Source: Saprospiraceae bacterium (lineage in GTDB: Bacteria > Bacteroidota > Bacteroidia > Chitinophagales > Saprospiraceae). From it: a stretch of DNA of 64,000 nt. The stretch is from positions 100,863 to 164,862 of the forward strand of contig JADJVK010000006.1 in the NCBI GenBank assembly GCA_016710625.1, given 5' to 3'. How positions within the stretch are numbered: position 1 is the first letter of the stretch; each line of letters begins with the position of its first letter. Shown in pieces: positions 17,630 to 27,456 of this stretch. The position numbers were made by a program, and so were the translations under genes. The notes beneath the pieces were generated by a model that was not told the origin of the DNA, ran no database searches, and worked only from the letters and a program-made list of their open reading frames with translations.

Positions 17630-19783
17630 ATGAAACTTGGAATATCCATATTTTTTATTTTTTCTACACTAAATATTTTTTCTCAAACAAAATTAATTGG
17701 TTTAGAAGATTTTAGAAATCCTGCATTACAGCCCAAAACTTTAAGCCAACTTGGCTTTAGGGGCGAGACAGATAGATTTGTTTATGTGAACGATAGTTCT
17801 GAACTAATTCAAGGAATGGCTTATGAAACTAGGTTTGAAACTATTTTAAATTTGCCGACTTTGAATGCTGCATTAAAGACTTTAGGCATAGATGAAAGAA
17901 AGTCCTTTCCTTCGATTTCTTGGAGAGATTCATTGCACTTTACTTTTACAGATAAAAATTCATTGATTCAATATGATTTTTCAACAAAATCGGCTCAAAA
18001 AATTGCTTCGTGGGAGGAAGGAGCTGCAAATCAAGATTTTAATATTTTGACAGGAAATTTAGCATATACCAAAGATGGAAATTTATATTTCTATAATAGT
18101 AAAACTTTAAAATCCATTCCATTATCGAAAGATGGTAGCCATAATTTAGTTTATGGAGAGTCCGTTCATCGCAATGAATTCGGCATAACTAAAGGTACTT
18201 TTTGGTCAAATTCTGGTAACTTATTAGCATTTTATAGAATGGATCAAAGTATGGTAACTGACTATCAATTAGTTACTTACACCTCTACTCCAGCAGTTCA
18301 GAACTTGATAAAGTACCCAATGGCTGGTGCAACTAGTCATCAAGTAACGGTAGGTGTATATAATTCATTGACAAATAAAACTATTTATCTTCAAACAGGG
18401 GAACCAAAAGATCAATATTTGACAAATATTACTTGGAGTCCTGATGATAAGTATATTTATATCGCACATTTGAATAGGGATCAAAACGTGATGAATATGT
18501 GTAGATATGATGTTGCAACAGGGAAATTGGATAAAATGCTGTTTGAGGAAAAACATCCAAAATACGTTGAACCAGAGCATAATGTCGTTTTTGTTCCTAA
18601 TTCAACAGATTTTTTAGTGTTTAGTAAAAGAGATGGTAGAAGTAATTTGTATCAATATAAATTTGATGGAACTTATGTTAGACAATTGACCGCAGGTCCA
18701 CATAATGTAAATGAAGTTTTAGGATTTAGTCAAAAAGGAGATATTATATTTGTAACAGCTGTTCATGAAGAAACTCCTTTGGAAACCCATTGTTATTATG
18801 CCTATTTGAATAAGGATTTTTCCTATTTAATCAGATCTACACATGAAAGAGGAACACATAGAGCACAAGCAAGCAAAAGAGGAACTTTAATTATTGATAC
18901 CTATTCAAATGATAAAACACCTTATGTGGCAAGAGTAATGGAAGCTGGAAGCGGAATGTTAACTAACACTGTTTTCACAGCACCCAACCCATTGAAGGAT
19001 TATAATTTTAGTTATCCATTAGTTTTTCAATTGAAATCTGCTGATGATAGTTATACATTGTATAATAGGATGATTTTACCACCAAATTTTGATTACAGTA
19101 AAAAATATCCTGTAATGATTTATCTATATGGTGGACCACATGCTCAGATGATTCAAGAAAAATGGTTGAGTAATGCGGATTATTTTTTAATGCACATGGC
19201 AGCAAAAGGATATATTGTTTACACCATTGACAATAGAGGATCTGGAAACAGAAGCTTAGATTTTGAAAATGCAACTTTCGGAAAATTGGGAGAGGTGGAA
19301 ATGCAAGACCAATTAGTAGGCATCAATTATTTGAAAAAACAAACTTTTGTAGATACCACTAGAATGGGTTGTTTCGGTTGGAGTTTTGGCGGGTTTTTAA
19401 CAACATATATTACTTTGAAAAATCCGAATTTATTTAAAGCATCAGTAGCTGGTGGTCCTGTTACAGATTGGAAAATGTATGAAATCATGTACACTGAGCG
19501 ATATATGGATACACCAGAGAAAAACCCAGAGGGATATAAAAATGCAGATTTGAAGAATTTGATACCCAATCTAAAAAGTAAACTTTTATTGATACATGGG
19601 CAACAAGATGATGTTGTGTTACCTCAACATACTTTTTCATTAGTTAATGAATGTATCGCAAAAGGTGTTCTTGTGGATTATTTCCCTTATCCGAATCATG
19701 CTCATAATGTAAGAGGAAAGGATAGAATACATTTATATAAAAAAATTGAAGATTATTTCGATCAATATCTTATGAATAAATAA
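17630..19783 (+). CDS. S9 family peptidase, dipeptidyl peptidase IV type
   Basis: 717 residues, the usual length for the family. A signal peptide (about 1-18, ending NIFSQ) places it in the periplasm. Residues about 60-430 form the eight-bladed DPP-IV N-terminal propeller, including FYRMDQSMVTDY. The C-terminal alpha/beta hydrolase has the nucleophile Ser585 in GCFGWSFGGFL, the acid at D660/D661 (HGQQDDVV) and the His at about 690-692 (NHAHNVRG). Known members release dipeptides from N-termini, often with Pro or Ala second. The stop overlaps the era start by one base (TAATG), so the two are probably co-transcribed and translationally coupled. Confidence 0.94.
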   Translation: MKLGISIFFIFSTLNIFSQTKLIGLEDFRNPALQPKTLSQLGFRGETDRFVYVNDSSELIQGMAYETRFETILNLPTLNAALKTLGIDERKSFPSISWRDSLHFTFTDKNSLIQYDFSTKSAQKIASWEEGAANQDFNILTGNLAYTKDGNLYFYNSKTLKSIPLSKDGSHNLVYGESVHRNEFGITKGTFWSNSGNLLAFYRMDQSMVTDYQLVTYTSTPAVQNLIKYPMAGATSHQVTVGVYNSLTNKTIYLQTGEPKDQYLTNITWSPDDKYIYIAHLNRDQNVMNMCRYDVATGKLDKMLFEEKHPKYVEPEHNVVFVPNSTDFLVFSKRDGRSNLYQYKFDGTYVRQLTAGPHNVNEVLGFSQKGDIIFVTAVHEETPLETHCYYAYLNKDFSYLIRSTHERGTHRAQASKRGTLIIDTYSNDKTPYVARVMEAGSGMLTNTVFTAPNPLKDYNFSYPLVFQLKSADDSYTLYNRMILPPNFDYSKKYPVMIYLYGGPHAQMIQEKWLSNADYFLMHMAAKGYIVYTIDNRGSGNRSLDFENATFGKLGEVEMQDQLVGINYLKKQTFVDTTRMGCFGWSFGGFLTTYITLKNPNLFKASVAGGPVTDWKMYEIMYTERYMDTPEKNPEGYKNADLKNLIPNLKSKLLLIHGQQDDVVLPQHTFSLVNECIAKGVLVDYFPYPNHAHNVRGKDRIHLYKKIEDYFDQYLMNK

Positions 19784-20691
19784 TGACAAATAACAAACAT
19801 AAAGCTGGATTTGTAAATATTATTGGACGTCCGAATGTCGGTAAATCAACCCTGATGAATGCTTTAGTAGGGGAGAAGATGTCAATAATTACCAACAAAC
19901 CACAGACTACTCGGCACAGAATAGTTGGAATTATCAATGCTGAAAATTTCCAAATTGTTTTTTCCGATACGCCGGGATATATCAAAAAGCCATCTTACAA
20001 AATGCAAGAATCTATGAACAAATTTGTTCATGGGTCCTTCGAAGATGCAGATATCATTCTTTTTGTAATCGATCCGAGAGATACTTTTGAAGAAGATGAT
20101 CCTTTTCTGGAGAAGATGAAAAAATCTACTGCTCCTATTTTCTTGGTTATCAATAAAATGGATTTATTGACAGCTGAGGAGCTAGAGAAAGTAGAGGCTT
20201 GGTGGAAAGAGCATTTAACATTTGAGCAAGTTTTTCATATTTCAGCATTGAATAAGAAAAATACTACTGTACTTTTAGATGAAATAATTGGATCAATTCC
20301 CTTTAGTGAGCCATACTACCCAAAAGATCAACTAACGGATAGACCTGAAAGATTTTTTGTGGCAGAAATCATTAGAGAGAAAATTCTATTATTGTATGGT
20401 CAAGAGATTCCTTATTCCTGTGAGGTTTATGTACAATCTTTCAAAGAAACGAAAACAAAACATGGAGCTGATATAACAAATATTGCAGCAGAAATTTTTG
20501 TTTCTAGAAAAACACAAAAACCAATAATTATTGGAAAAAATGGTGATTCTATTAAGAGATTGGGGACTGAAGCAAGAAAGACTTTAGAAGAATGGTTGGA
20601 GCAAAAAGTGTTTTTAGAATTACATGTGAAAGTGAAAGAAAATTGGCGAGATGACCACTCTTTATTGAAGAATTTTGGATATGAAGATTAA
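19783..20691 (+). CDS. era: GTPase Era
   Basis: 302 residues. The GTPase motifs are G1 GRPNVGKS (15-22), G2 PQTTRHR, G3 DTPG and G4 NKMD. A KH RNA-binding domain follows (PIIIGKNGDSIKRLG), with the family's usual C-terminus (VKENWRDDHSLLKNFGY). Era binds the 3' end of 16S rRNA during 30S subunit maturation and is normally essential. It is cytoplasmic and membrane-associated. It starts on the last base of the peptidase stop codon and is followed three bases later by the HemC-like gene, so the three form one operon. Confidence 0.98.
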   Translation: MTNNKHKAGFVNIIGRPNVGKSTLMNALVGEKMSIITNKPQTTRHRIVGIINAENFQIVFSDTPGYIKKPSYKMQESMNKFVHGSFEDADIILFVIDPRDTFEEDDPFLEKMKKSTAPIFLVINKMDLLTAEELEKVEAWWKEHLTFEQVFHISALNKKNTTVLLDEIIGSIPFSEPYYPKDQLTDRPERFFVAEIIREKILLLYGQEIPYSCEVYVQSFKETKTKHGADITNIAAEIFVSRKTQKPIIIGKNGDSIKRLGTEARKTLEEWLEQKVFLELHVKVKENWRDDHSLLKNFGYED

Positions 20692-20694
20692 AAT

Positions 20695-21549
20695 ATGGAA
20701 CAATCATTAATTATAAAGATTGGAGCCAGAAACACAAATAATGAACTTTATTACGCTAAAAAAGTAAGTGAACTGCTTTTTGATATTGCAATTGAAAATG
20801 AAATTGTTCCAATAGAAAGCGGTTTGGACAATTTTGAAACTGTGTCAAGTGATTTGTTATCAGTTGGTTATGTTGATTTAGTTGTAAAAAAACTTGTTGA
20901 CCAAAAGTTTGAATTGATAAATGGGGTTTGTAATGCAGCCCTTTTAGATAGATTTCAACAAAATTATTGCTTTTATACTAAAAGAAAAGATATTTCCTTT
21001 CAAGGGATATTTGAACAAGATTCTAATCATTCAATTCTAGTTGATAGTGAAGTATTGAAAGAGAGTTTACTAGCTTTGAATAGGCATTTAAACATCACAG
21101 TTTCGACAATTAATTCTTCAAATTTTGAACAAATTTTCAAACAAACCGATTGGGATGCTATCATTTTTCCAAATGAATTAATCAATGGGATATCAGCAGA
21201 GTTGATTGAAAATGAATTGATTAGCTTGTCTCCTAAAGAATTTCCACCTGCTCCTGCAACTGGGATTATTGTTTTACAAACCCTTGAAAACAATTTATTT
21301 TTACGAAAAAAATTAGTTGAAATACATCAAAATAAGATAGGCAGGATATCTAATGTAGAGCGAAAAACTCAACAACTGTTGTCCTTAGATAATAGAAATC
21401 AATTTGCAATCCATTGTGAAACGGATGCTGCCGATAATTTTCATGTTTGGGCAAATTTGTTGGATAACAGCGATATTAAAAAATGTAGAATTTCAAGTAG
21501 CACTACTTTTAAATTAGCAGAATCAATTGTGAATCAATTGACTAAATAG
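20695..21549 (+). CDS. Degenerate hydroxymethylbilane synthase-like protein
   Basis: 284 residues that align end to end with porphobilinogen deaminase (HemC). The N-terminus IIKIGARNTNNELYYAKKV matches the family start (RIGTRxSxLALxQA). WDAIIFPNELING matches the YDAIVLAAAGL segment, FPPAPATGIIVLQT matches LPAVGQGALAIE, and VERKTQQLL matches the AERAFL helix. Key functional residues are missing. The segment for the VHSLKDLP loop, which has the catalytic Asp, reads VDLVVKKLVDQ. The cofactor-binding GGC motif reads SLDNRNQ with no Cys. It is therefore unlikely to make hydroxymethylbilane; a non-catalytic or new role is inferred. It lies 3 bases after era. Family assignment is by eye. Confidence 0.6.
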   Translation: MEQSLIIKIGARNTNNELYYAKKVSELLFDIAIENEIVPIESGLDNFETVSSDLLSVGYVDLVVKKLVDQKFELINGVCNAALLDRFQQNYCFYTKRKDISFQGIFEQDSNHSILVDSEVLKESLLALNRHLNITVSTINSSNFEQIFKQTDWDAIIFPNELINGISAELIENELISLSPKEFPPAPATGIIVLQTLENNLFLRKKLVEIHQNKIGRISNVERKTQQLLSLDNRNQFAIHCETDAADNFHVWANLLDNSDIKKCRISSSTTFKLAESIVNQLTK

Positions 21550-21576
21550 TTTTTTTTGTTTGGAAACGAATCTTTT

Positions 21577-24081
21577 ATGAATAAATTTTTATTTGTTATA
21601 TCTCTCTTTTTTGTATTTATAATTGCAAAAAATAATCAAATTGTAACTAAAGTGGATAGCAATTTACGTCCCTATGAATTACAAGATTTTATCAAATCCT
21701 ACCCAAGTTACGATTTGGATGTCGAAGCTTATCAAAGAGCTGTTTTGCAAGCAAAAGAAGATATTAATAATCAAAGCAATAGAGCTGCATCATGGCAATA
21801 TGAAGGTCCTGAAAATATTGGAGGAAGGATTACTGCCATCGCTGTAAGCCCAACAGATACGAACACATTTTATATCGGAACACCCAATAATGGCATATTT
21901 AAAACTACGGATGGAGGAAAAAATTTTTCTCCAATTTTCGATGATCAATCAAATTTGAGTGTTGGTTGCATTGCTATTCATCCGACTAATCCATCCATAA
22001 TTTATGCTGGGACTGGAGATCCAGTTGTTTCTGGTTATCCATTTGTGGGTAATGGATTGTACAAATCACTGGATGCTGGAAAAAATTGGAGTTATATAGG
22101 TTTGGAGGATACAAAAGTGATCAATAAAATAGCAATTGACCCACAAAATCCCAATAATATATATGTTGCTACCATGGGTTTATCCATGAAAAGAACTGAT
22201 GATAGAGGTTTGTATAAATCAACAGATGGTGGAAAAACATGGAAAAAAATATTGTTTATAGATAATCAAACTGGTTGTTCGAATGTATTAATAAACCCAC
22301 AAAACCCAAATATTGTATTTACTACAACTTGGACAAGAATTAGAAATCAATATGAAAGTTTGGTTAGTGGTGATTCAAGTAGAATTTATAGAAGTTTGGA
22401 TGGCGGACTGAATTGGACTAAATTAGTAAATGGTTTACCTGATAAAAAAAGGCTTTCGAAATGGGGAATTTGTATGAGCAAAACAAATCCAAACAAATTG
22501 TATGCAATTCCTGTGGATTCAACACTGAATCACGAAGGAGTTTATGTTACAAGAAACAATGGAGATTCGTTTACAAAAATTTCTTCCAATCTAAACAAAA
22601 ATACTTATGGTGGATTCGGTTGGTATTTTGGAAAATTAGAAGTTCATCCTAAAAATGATTCGGTGCTATTTGTTTGTGGTGTAGATTTAAGTAAAACAAC
22701 AAATGGTGGGAAGAATTTTGATTTAAGTGGACCAAAATGGAATACATATGAATTTCATGCTGACAAACACGATATCCAATTTTTGAGCGATTCAAGTTTT
22801 TTGATAGCAACGGATGGAGGACTTTATAAAACTACGGATAATGGAAATAATTTTAAACATTTTGACAATTTACCATTAACACAGTTTTATCGAGTTGCAT
22901 ACAATCCATTTGCATCAAGTGAATATTTTGGAGGTGCTCAAGATAATGGAACTACTGGTGGAAATAATGACATAAAACAATTTTGGCCAAGAATCTTTGG
23001 TGGTGATGGTTTTCAACCCATTTTTGACCCTAAAACAGCGGATAAAGTTTTGGTTTCTACACAAAATGGAGGGATCGCAATTTTGGATAATGGAGCATAT
23101 GTAACTGCAGATTTTGGTGTCAATCAAAAAGATAGAGTCAATTGGGATATGCCGATTCATTTAAATGAAAAGGACTCAAATTTGATGTATTTAGGAACCT
23201 ACAGAGTGTATAAAAATACCAATGGTTTCAATCCGATTTGGGACTCGGTCAGTACAGATTTGACAGATGGTATTCTTACAGCTGAGTCTTTTCATAATAT
23301 TTCAGCAATTCATAGTTCAGCAATAGATGAAAATATCGTTTATGCAGGAACATCCGATGCAAATGTTTGGACGAGTACTGATGGAGCAATTAATTGGAGA
23401 AATATAACTGCTGGATTACCAGAGTATTATGTGTCTTCTGTGAAGGCTTCTCCAAATGTGAAGAACAATGTATATGTGACACATACTGGTTATAAATGGG
23501 ATAATTATATTCCACATATACATAAATCAATGGATAATGGGAAGACTTGGACTGATATCAGTGGGAATTTAGTGAATGCAGCAATTAATGATGTTTATAT
23601 CATGAAAGGTTTTGAGAATTTGCTTTTTGTTGCAACAGATATGGGCGTTTATTACACCATAAATGGAGGTCTGTTTTGGAATAGATTAGGAAATAATATG
23701 CCGATTATTAAATGTACCGATATTGAATATAATCCAGAATTAAAAAGAATATTTGTAGGGACTTATGCTAGATCGATGATGAGTATTGATATTACGGAGC
23801 TTTTAACAAGTTCTGAAAACATATTAAAAGACGAGCAAAATATAAGTATGTCTCCCACATTGCTTTTCTCCAATCAATTAAATGTCAAATCGAATAATAA
23901 CATTGAAAATGTAGATTGTTCCATTTATTCTATCAATGGCAATTTAGTTGAAAAACAACATTTTAATATCCAAAATGGTAATAATAATTTGGTTTTCAAT
24001 GGGTTGAATGTAGGAGCTTATGTGCTTTCGATGTCAAAAAATGGGAAAATCATCTATTCCCAAAAATTCATTAAACAATAA
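21577..24081 (+). CDS. Secreted sortilin/BNR-type beta-propeller protein with T9SS tail
   Basis: The ATG at 21577 is preferred over an upstream TTG at 21556 because it starts a good signal peptide (MNKFLFVISLFFVFIIAKN). The 834-residue product has many Asp-box repeats typical of VPS10/sortilin-like BNR propellers (TTDGGKNF, SLDAGKNW, STDGGKTW, SLDGGLNW, SMDNGKTW). The last 75 residues (SIYSINGNLVEKQHF, GAYVLSMSKNGKIIYSQKF) look like a T9SS type A sorting domain. It is inferred to be exported to the cell surface; its substrate or ligand is unknown. The same propeller type forms the start of the adhesin at 1-430. No glycosidase catalytic residues can be identified. Confidence 0.85.
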   Translation: MNKFLFVISLFFVFIIAKNNQIVTKVDSNLRPYELQDFIKSYPSYDLDVEAYQRAVLQAKEDINNQSNRAASWQYEGPENIGGRITAIAVSPTDTNTFYIGTPNNGIFKTTDGGKNFSPIFDDQSNLSVGCIAIHPTNPSIIYAGTGDPVVSGYPFVGNGLYKSLDAGKNWSYIGLEDTKVINKIAIDPQNPNNIYVATMGLSMKRTDDRGLYKSTDGGKTWKKILFIDNQTGCSNVLINPQNPNIVFTTTWTRIRNQYESLVSGDSSRIYRSLDGGLNWTKLVNGLPDKKRLSKWGICMSKTNPNKLYAIPVDSTLNHEGVYVTRNNGDSFTKISSNLNKNTYGGFGWYFGKLEVHPKNDSVLFVCGVDLSKTTNGGKNFDLSGPKWNTYEFHADKHDIQFLSDSSFLIATDGGLYKTTDNGNNFKHFDNLPLTQFYRVAYNPFASSEYFGGAQDNGTTGGNNDIKQFWPRIFGGDGFQPIFDPKTADKVLVSTQNGGIAILDNGAYVTADFGVNQKDRVNWDMPIHLNEKDSNLMYLGTYRVYKNTNGFNPIWDSVSTDLTDGILTAESFHNISAIHSSAIDENIVYAGTSDANVWTSTDGAINWRNITAGLPEYYVSSVKASPNVKNNVYVTHTGYKWDNYIPHIHKSMDNGKTWTDISGNLVNAAINDVYIMKGFENLLFVATDMGVYYTINGGLFWNRLGNNMPIIKCTDIEYNPELKRIFVGTYARSMMSIDITELLTSSENILKDEQNISMSPTLLFSNQLNVKSNNNIENVDCSIYSINGNLVEKQHFNIQNGNNNLVFNGLNVGAYVLSMSKNGKIIYSQKFIKQ

Positions 24082-24180
24082 AAAATTAACATTAACTTAA
24101 TATTGGATTTTATTATTTACCAAAACATTGTTGGAATTTTGCAAAAATTATAATAGCAAATTGAAATAAACAAGGACATC

Positions 24181-24828
24181 ATGAATTTAAACAAGATTTT
24201 TTCGTTTTTTGTACCTAAAGACAAGGTATTTTTTAATTTATTTGATAGAGCTTCCACAAATTTAGTAGAGACAGCTGTTGCATTAAAGAGTATGCTTAAC
24301 GAGCCTAATAAAGAGGTAAGAAGCACTTATATTAAGAAAATATCTGACTTAGAACATGTTGGAGATGAATTAACTCACGAATTATTTACAGAGTTAAGTT
24401 CTAATTTTATTACACCTTTCGATAGAGAAGATATCCATTATTTAGCAACATCTTTAGATGATATAAATGACTATATTTTTGCTTCTGCAAAAAGAGTTGA
24501 TTTATATAATATTGATAAGGTAACGGCACCAATGATTCGTCTTTCTGAATTATTAGAAGAGTCAGTTATGCTAATTCACAAATCAATAACCTTATTAAAA
24601 AATCTTGACAATTATACATTGTTGAGGGAGAATTTGGTGAAAATCAATAGTTTAGAAAATCATGCTGATGATATTTTCAATCTTGCAATTGCTGATTTAT
24701 TCAATCATGAAAAAGATGCAATTAATTTGATCAAACATCAAGAGATTTTACAGCACCTTGAGACAGCAACTGACAAATGTGAAGATGTTGCGAATGTGAT
24801 AGAAACTATTATGATCAAAAATTCTTAA
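24181..24828 (+). CDS. DUF47 family (PhoU-like) phosphate transport regulator
   Basis: 215 residues, mostly helical, with the start MNLNKIFSFFVPKDKVFFNLFD typical of DUF47 proteins and the conserved segments ISDLEHVGDELTHE and LETATDKCEDVANVIE, whose acidic and His residues bind metal in PhoU-like proteins. Such proteins sit next to PiT transporters and are thought to modulate phosphate uptake. The Pit gene starts 10 bases downstream, which fixes the functional assignment. It is cytoplasmic. The preceding 99 bases have no strong terminator or consensus promoter. Confidence 0.9.
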   Translation: MNLNKIFSFFVPKDKVFFNLFDRASTNLVETAVALKSMLNEPNKEVRSTYIKKISDLEHVGDELTHELFTELSSNFITPFDREDIHYLATSLDDINDYIFASAKRVDLYNIDKVTAPMIRLSELLEESVMLIHKSITLLKNLDNYTLLRENLVKINSLENHADDIFNLAIADLFNHEKDAINLIKHQEILQHLETATDKCEDVANVIETIMIKNS

Positions 24829-24838
24829 TTGCCAAACG

Positions 24839-25921
24839 ATGACATTATTAATCACAATTATAGTGTTGGCGCTGATTTTTGACTATATCAATGGTTTTCA
24901 TGATGCTGCCAACTCAATTGCAACTGTAGTTTCCACAAAAGTATTAACACCATTTCAAGCTGTTTTATGGGCAGCATTTTTTAATGCAATTGTATTAGTT
25001 CTATGTAAAAACCACTGGTTGGGTTTTGAAATGAAAGTTGCAGATGCGATAGCAAAAATCGTTAAAACTGAAGCGATTTCATTGAATGTTATTTTGGCAG
25101 GATTGATTGCTGCTATTACTTGGAATTTATTTACATGGTATTTCGGTATCCCAAGCTCTTCTTCTCATACCTTGATGGGTGGTTTTGCCGGTGCAGCGAT
25201 TGCTAAATCTGGTTTTGGTGTACTTGCAGACCTAACTAAGATATATGAAACATTAGCTTTTATATTTTTAGCACCTTTGATGGGGATGATATTAGCTTAC
25301 ATTATCAATTTAATTATTTTACATATTTGCAAAAGGACAAATCCATCCAAAGCAGAACGGTGGTTCAAGCGGCTTCAATTAGTTTCTTCAGCTGCCTTTA
25401 GTTTGGGTCATGGTAGTAATGATGCTCAAAAAGTAATGGGTATTATTGCCTCAGCAATATTAGTATTCAAAACCCAACATATGGGTATTGCATTAGAATC
25501 ACATACTGGAAATAATTGGTTAGATGCTATTGCAATTATTGAAAAAGGTAAACAAAAGATTACTTATATCCCATTGTGGGTTCAATATTCTTGTTTTACA
25601 GCTATTGGATTAGGAACTTTAAGTGGTGGCTGGAGAATTATCAAAACAATGGGTACTAAGATTACGAAAGTAACACCATTAGAAGGCGTAAGTGCTGAAA
25701 CAGCTGGAGCAATTACTTTGTATTTAACTCAAGCATTAGGTATTCCTGTAAGTACTACTCATACAATCACAGGTTCCATCATTGGTGTTGGCTTGACAAA
25801 AAGAGTTTCAGCAGTGAGATGGGGAGTAACAATCAGTCTTTTATGGGCTTGGGTGTTGACCATTCCAGTTTCTGGAGTCATGGGAGCATTGATATATTAT
25901 ATCACTACATTATTTTCATAA
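24839..25921 (+). CDS. pit: PiT-family inorganic phosphate transporter
   Basis: 360 residues of mostly hydrophobic helices. The two signature repeats of the PiT family are clear: GFHDAANSIATVVSTKVL near the N-terminus and SLGHGSNDAQKVMGIIA in the second half. Other conserved segments are GIPSSSSHTLMGG and IPVSTTHTITGSIIG. It imports phosphate with a cation (Na+ or H+) across the inner membrane. The length fits the short bacterial form without a long central loop. It is co-transcribed with the DUF47 gene and followed by a strong terminator. Confidence 0.95.
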   Translation: MTLLITIIVLALIFDYINGFHDAANSIATVVSTKVLTPFQAVLWAAFFNAIVLVLCKNHWLGFEMKVADAIAKIVKTEAISLNVILAGLIAAITWNLFTWYFGIPSSSSHTLMGGFAGAAIAKSGFGVLADLTKIYETLAFIFLAPLMGMILAYIINLIILHICKRTNPSKAERWFKRLQLVSSAAFSLGHGSNDAQKVMGIIASAILVFKTQHMGIALESHTGNNWLDAIAIIEKGKQKITYIPLWVQYSCFTAIGLGTLSGGWRIIKTMGTKITKVTPLEGVSAETAGAITLYLTQALGIPVSTTHTITGSIIGVGLTKRVSAVRWGVTISLLWAWVLTIPVSGVMGALIYYITTLFS

Positions 25922-25945
25922 AAATAATTTTACAATATAAATAGT

Positions 25946-25982
25946 AAAAAGCCTTCAGATTTGATTTTCTGAAGGCTTTTTT
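25946..25982 (+). terminator. Terminator of the DUF47-pit operon
   Basis: A 13-bp stem (AAAAGCCTTCAGA with TCTGAAGGCTTTT) closes a short loop and runs into TTTTTTG. Confidence 0.9.
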
Positions 25983-26303
25983 GATTTAATTTAAAATGCG
26001 AAAATGAACTAATGATAGTCAATATCTTCCAGATTTTAAATTTTCACAATTTATAAGATTAACCAAAATCAAAACTTTATGGCTGCGATTCTCTAGACTC
26101 AAAATAAGTTTTCTTAAAATCTTCAATCTTTATTAGAAGAAATTATTTGTTTGACTTACTTCTAATTTAGGAATTTTTTCCAATTTAAATTATATTTACA
26201 AGTTAGTAGACTTGTATACAATACATTATGGTTCTAAAGAATCTAACTTGAATAGTTTTTAGAAGATTTGGTATAATGTGAAATTAGAAATTTTATATTT
26301 ATT
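25983..26303. other. AT-rich intergenic region
   Basis: 321 bases with no supported gene. It contains one modest dyad, ATTAGAAG at 26132-26139 with CTTCTAAT at 26159-26166, and a TATAATG at about 26272 just before the next gene. No other signal was seen. Confidence 0.5.
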
Positions 26304-26687
26304 ATGAGGGAAATTATATTAAATAACGAAGTGCCAAATACAGGTACATTTCTTTACAATTTAAAATATCATAATATTTTAAAAAAATCTCATTTTAAGA
26401 AATATTTGCAAGAAATTGTCTTGAGTTTCATTGAAATAAAGGATGAAAACGAGATGAAGGATTTTATATATATAATTTTTAATCAATATTCATTTATAAA
26501 TTGGTGTATAATTTCAACTTTAAATAAAACAAATCCTTATAAATTTAAAAAACCAACAAATTATAAAAATGATTATAAATTAATATTATTATTAGAAAGG
26601 TTTAGAGAAATAATAAAACTAATTATTAAAGGTGATAAAGAAGGAATTATGAACTATGAAGATGAACTTGGTAAAATTTTTTTATGA
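26304..26687 (+). CDS. Hypothetical protein, 127 aa
   Basis: It begins MREIILNNEVPNTGTFLYNL and ends DELGKIFL. It is rich in Ile, Lys, Asn and Leu, with predicted helices (FKKYLQEIVLSFIEIK, LILLLERFREIIKLIIK). There is no signal peptide and no recognised motif. Base composition is even more AT-rich than its neighbours, and it stands alone before a toxin-antitoxin pair, so it may be accessory DNA. It could also be a chance frame, although 127 codons in such AT-rich DNA makes a real gene more likely. Confidence 0.5.
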   Translation: MREIILNNEVPNTGTFLYNLKYHNILKKSHFKKYLQEIVLSFIEIKDENEMKDFIYIIFNQYSFINWCIISTLNKTNPYKFKKPTNYKNDYKLILLLERFREIIKLIIKGDKEGIMNYEDELGKIFL

Positions 26688-26825
26688 TTAAAATTTCTTT
26701 TTCAAATTACATGTAACAAACTAAATATCAATAAAATAAATTTCTTCGTACTTGAATGATAAAAATTTAGAATTTTAAGAGTTTTAAATATCAAAAATGT
26801 CTTATTAAGTTTGGATATATTGCAT

Positions 26826-27215
26826 TTACAAACTATGTGGGTCAATAACTTGCAAGCCAACAATATTTTTAAAATCGGATATATTACGAGAAATTAGAAC
26901 CAAGTCATAAACTAAAGCTGTTGCCGCAATGATGGCATCAGGCAATTTGGTTTTGTATTTTTTACGAATACTAATACTTGCTTCTACAACATTGATGGTT
27001 AAATCTAATACAGTAGCATCATTAATAAAATCAGAAAGTATTTTGTAATGATGTTCTAGAGTATTAAAACCTAATAATTCAATTTTGGTAATTACTGAAA
27101 TATTAGGAACGGCATCAATTACAATATTTATAAAATCCAAACCCGAAGATGGAATCTTATTGCCAAGATAATCAATCACGACATTTGTATCAATTAAATA
27201 CTGTGGTTGTTCCAT
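26826..27215 (-). CDS. vapC: PIN-domain toxin, VapC-like
   Basis: 129 residues with the PIN nuclease acidic set: D9 (YLIDTNVVIDYL), E46 (VITKIELLGF), D93 (KLPDAIIAATA) and D114 (NISDFKNI). PIN toxins cleave RNA with Mg2+ or Mn2+, and many VapC proteins cut tRNA anticodon loops or 23S rRNA. The gene overlaps the upstream antitoxin frame by 22 bases, the usual arrangement of a type II toxin-antitoxin operon with the antitoxin first. The catalytic set is complete, so it is probably active. Confidence 0.88.
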   Translation of the reverse strand: MEQPQYLIDTNVVIDYLGNKIPSSGLDFINIVIDAVPNISVITKIELLGFNTLEHHYKILSDFINDATVLDLTINVVEASISIRKKYKTKLPDAIIAATALVYDLVLISRNISDFKNIVGLQVIDPHSL

Positions 27216-27409
27216 TCGTCTCGGCTATGGTTTACATAATTTTGTAGGTCGTCAGCCACATCAGTTGGAAGTTTTCCAGAATATTTTTCAGAAAGCTTTT
27301 GTTGTGGTTGAATACTTTTTGTAAGTACCTTAATAATTTGCAAGTCTTCTAAGTCTTCCAGAAGCCTATAAGCCTTGATATTGTTGATTTGAACTAATAC
27401 AGTTTCCAT
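27194..27409 (-). CDS. Antitoxin of the VapC-like pair
   Basis: 71 residues beginning METVLVQINNIKAYRLLEDLEDLQIIKVL. The N-terminal part looks like a short DNA-binding/dimerisation segment. The C-terminal part (KLPTDVADDLQNYVNHSRDEWNN) is the acidic and aromatic tail expected to wrap the PIN toxin. It has no clear AbrB or RHH signature, so the antitoxin class is left open. Identification rests on position, size and the 22-base overlap with vapC. It is probably autoregulated from the promoter at 27449. Confidence 0.75.
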   Translation of the reverse strand: METVLVQINNIKAYRLLEDLEDLQIIKVLTKSIQPQQKLSEKYSGKLPTDVADDLQNYVNHSRDEWNNHSI

Positions 27410-27448
27410 CTTTGATTTATTTTATAATAGACTCCAATTTGTTATAAA

Positions 27449-27456
27449 CAAAATTA
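27449..27456 (-). promoter_or_regulatory. Putative -7 element of the toxin-antitoxin operon (TAATTTTG)
   Basis: Minus-strand match to TAnnTTTG, 40 bases before the antitoxin ATG. No good -33 TTTG is evident. Confidence 0.4.

Noticed and set aside
21556..21576. Upstream TTG start for the sortilin-like protein
   Set aside because: It would put seven polar residues before a complete signal peptide; the ATG at 21577 is better.
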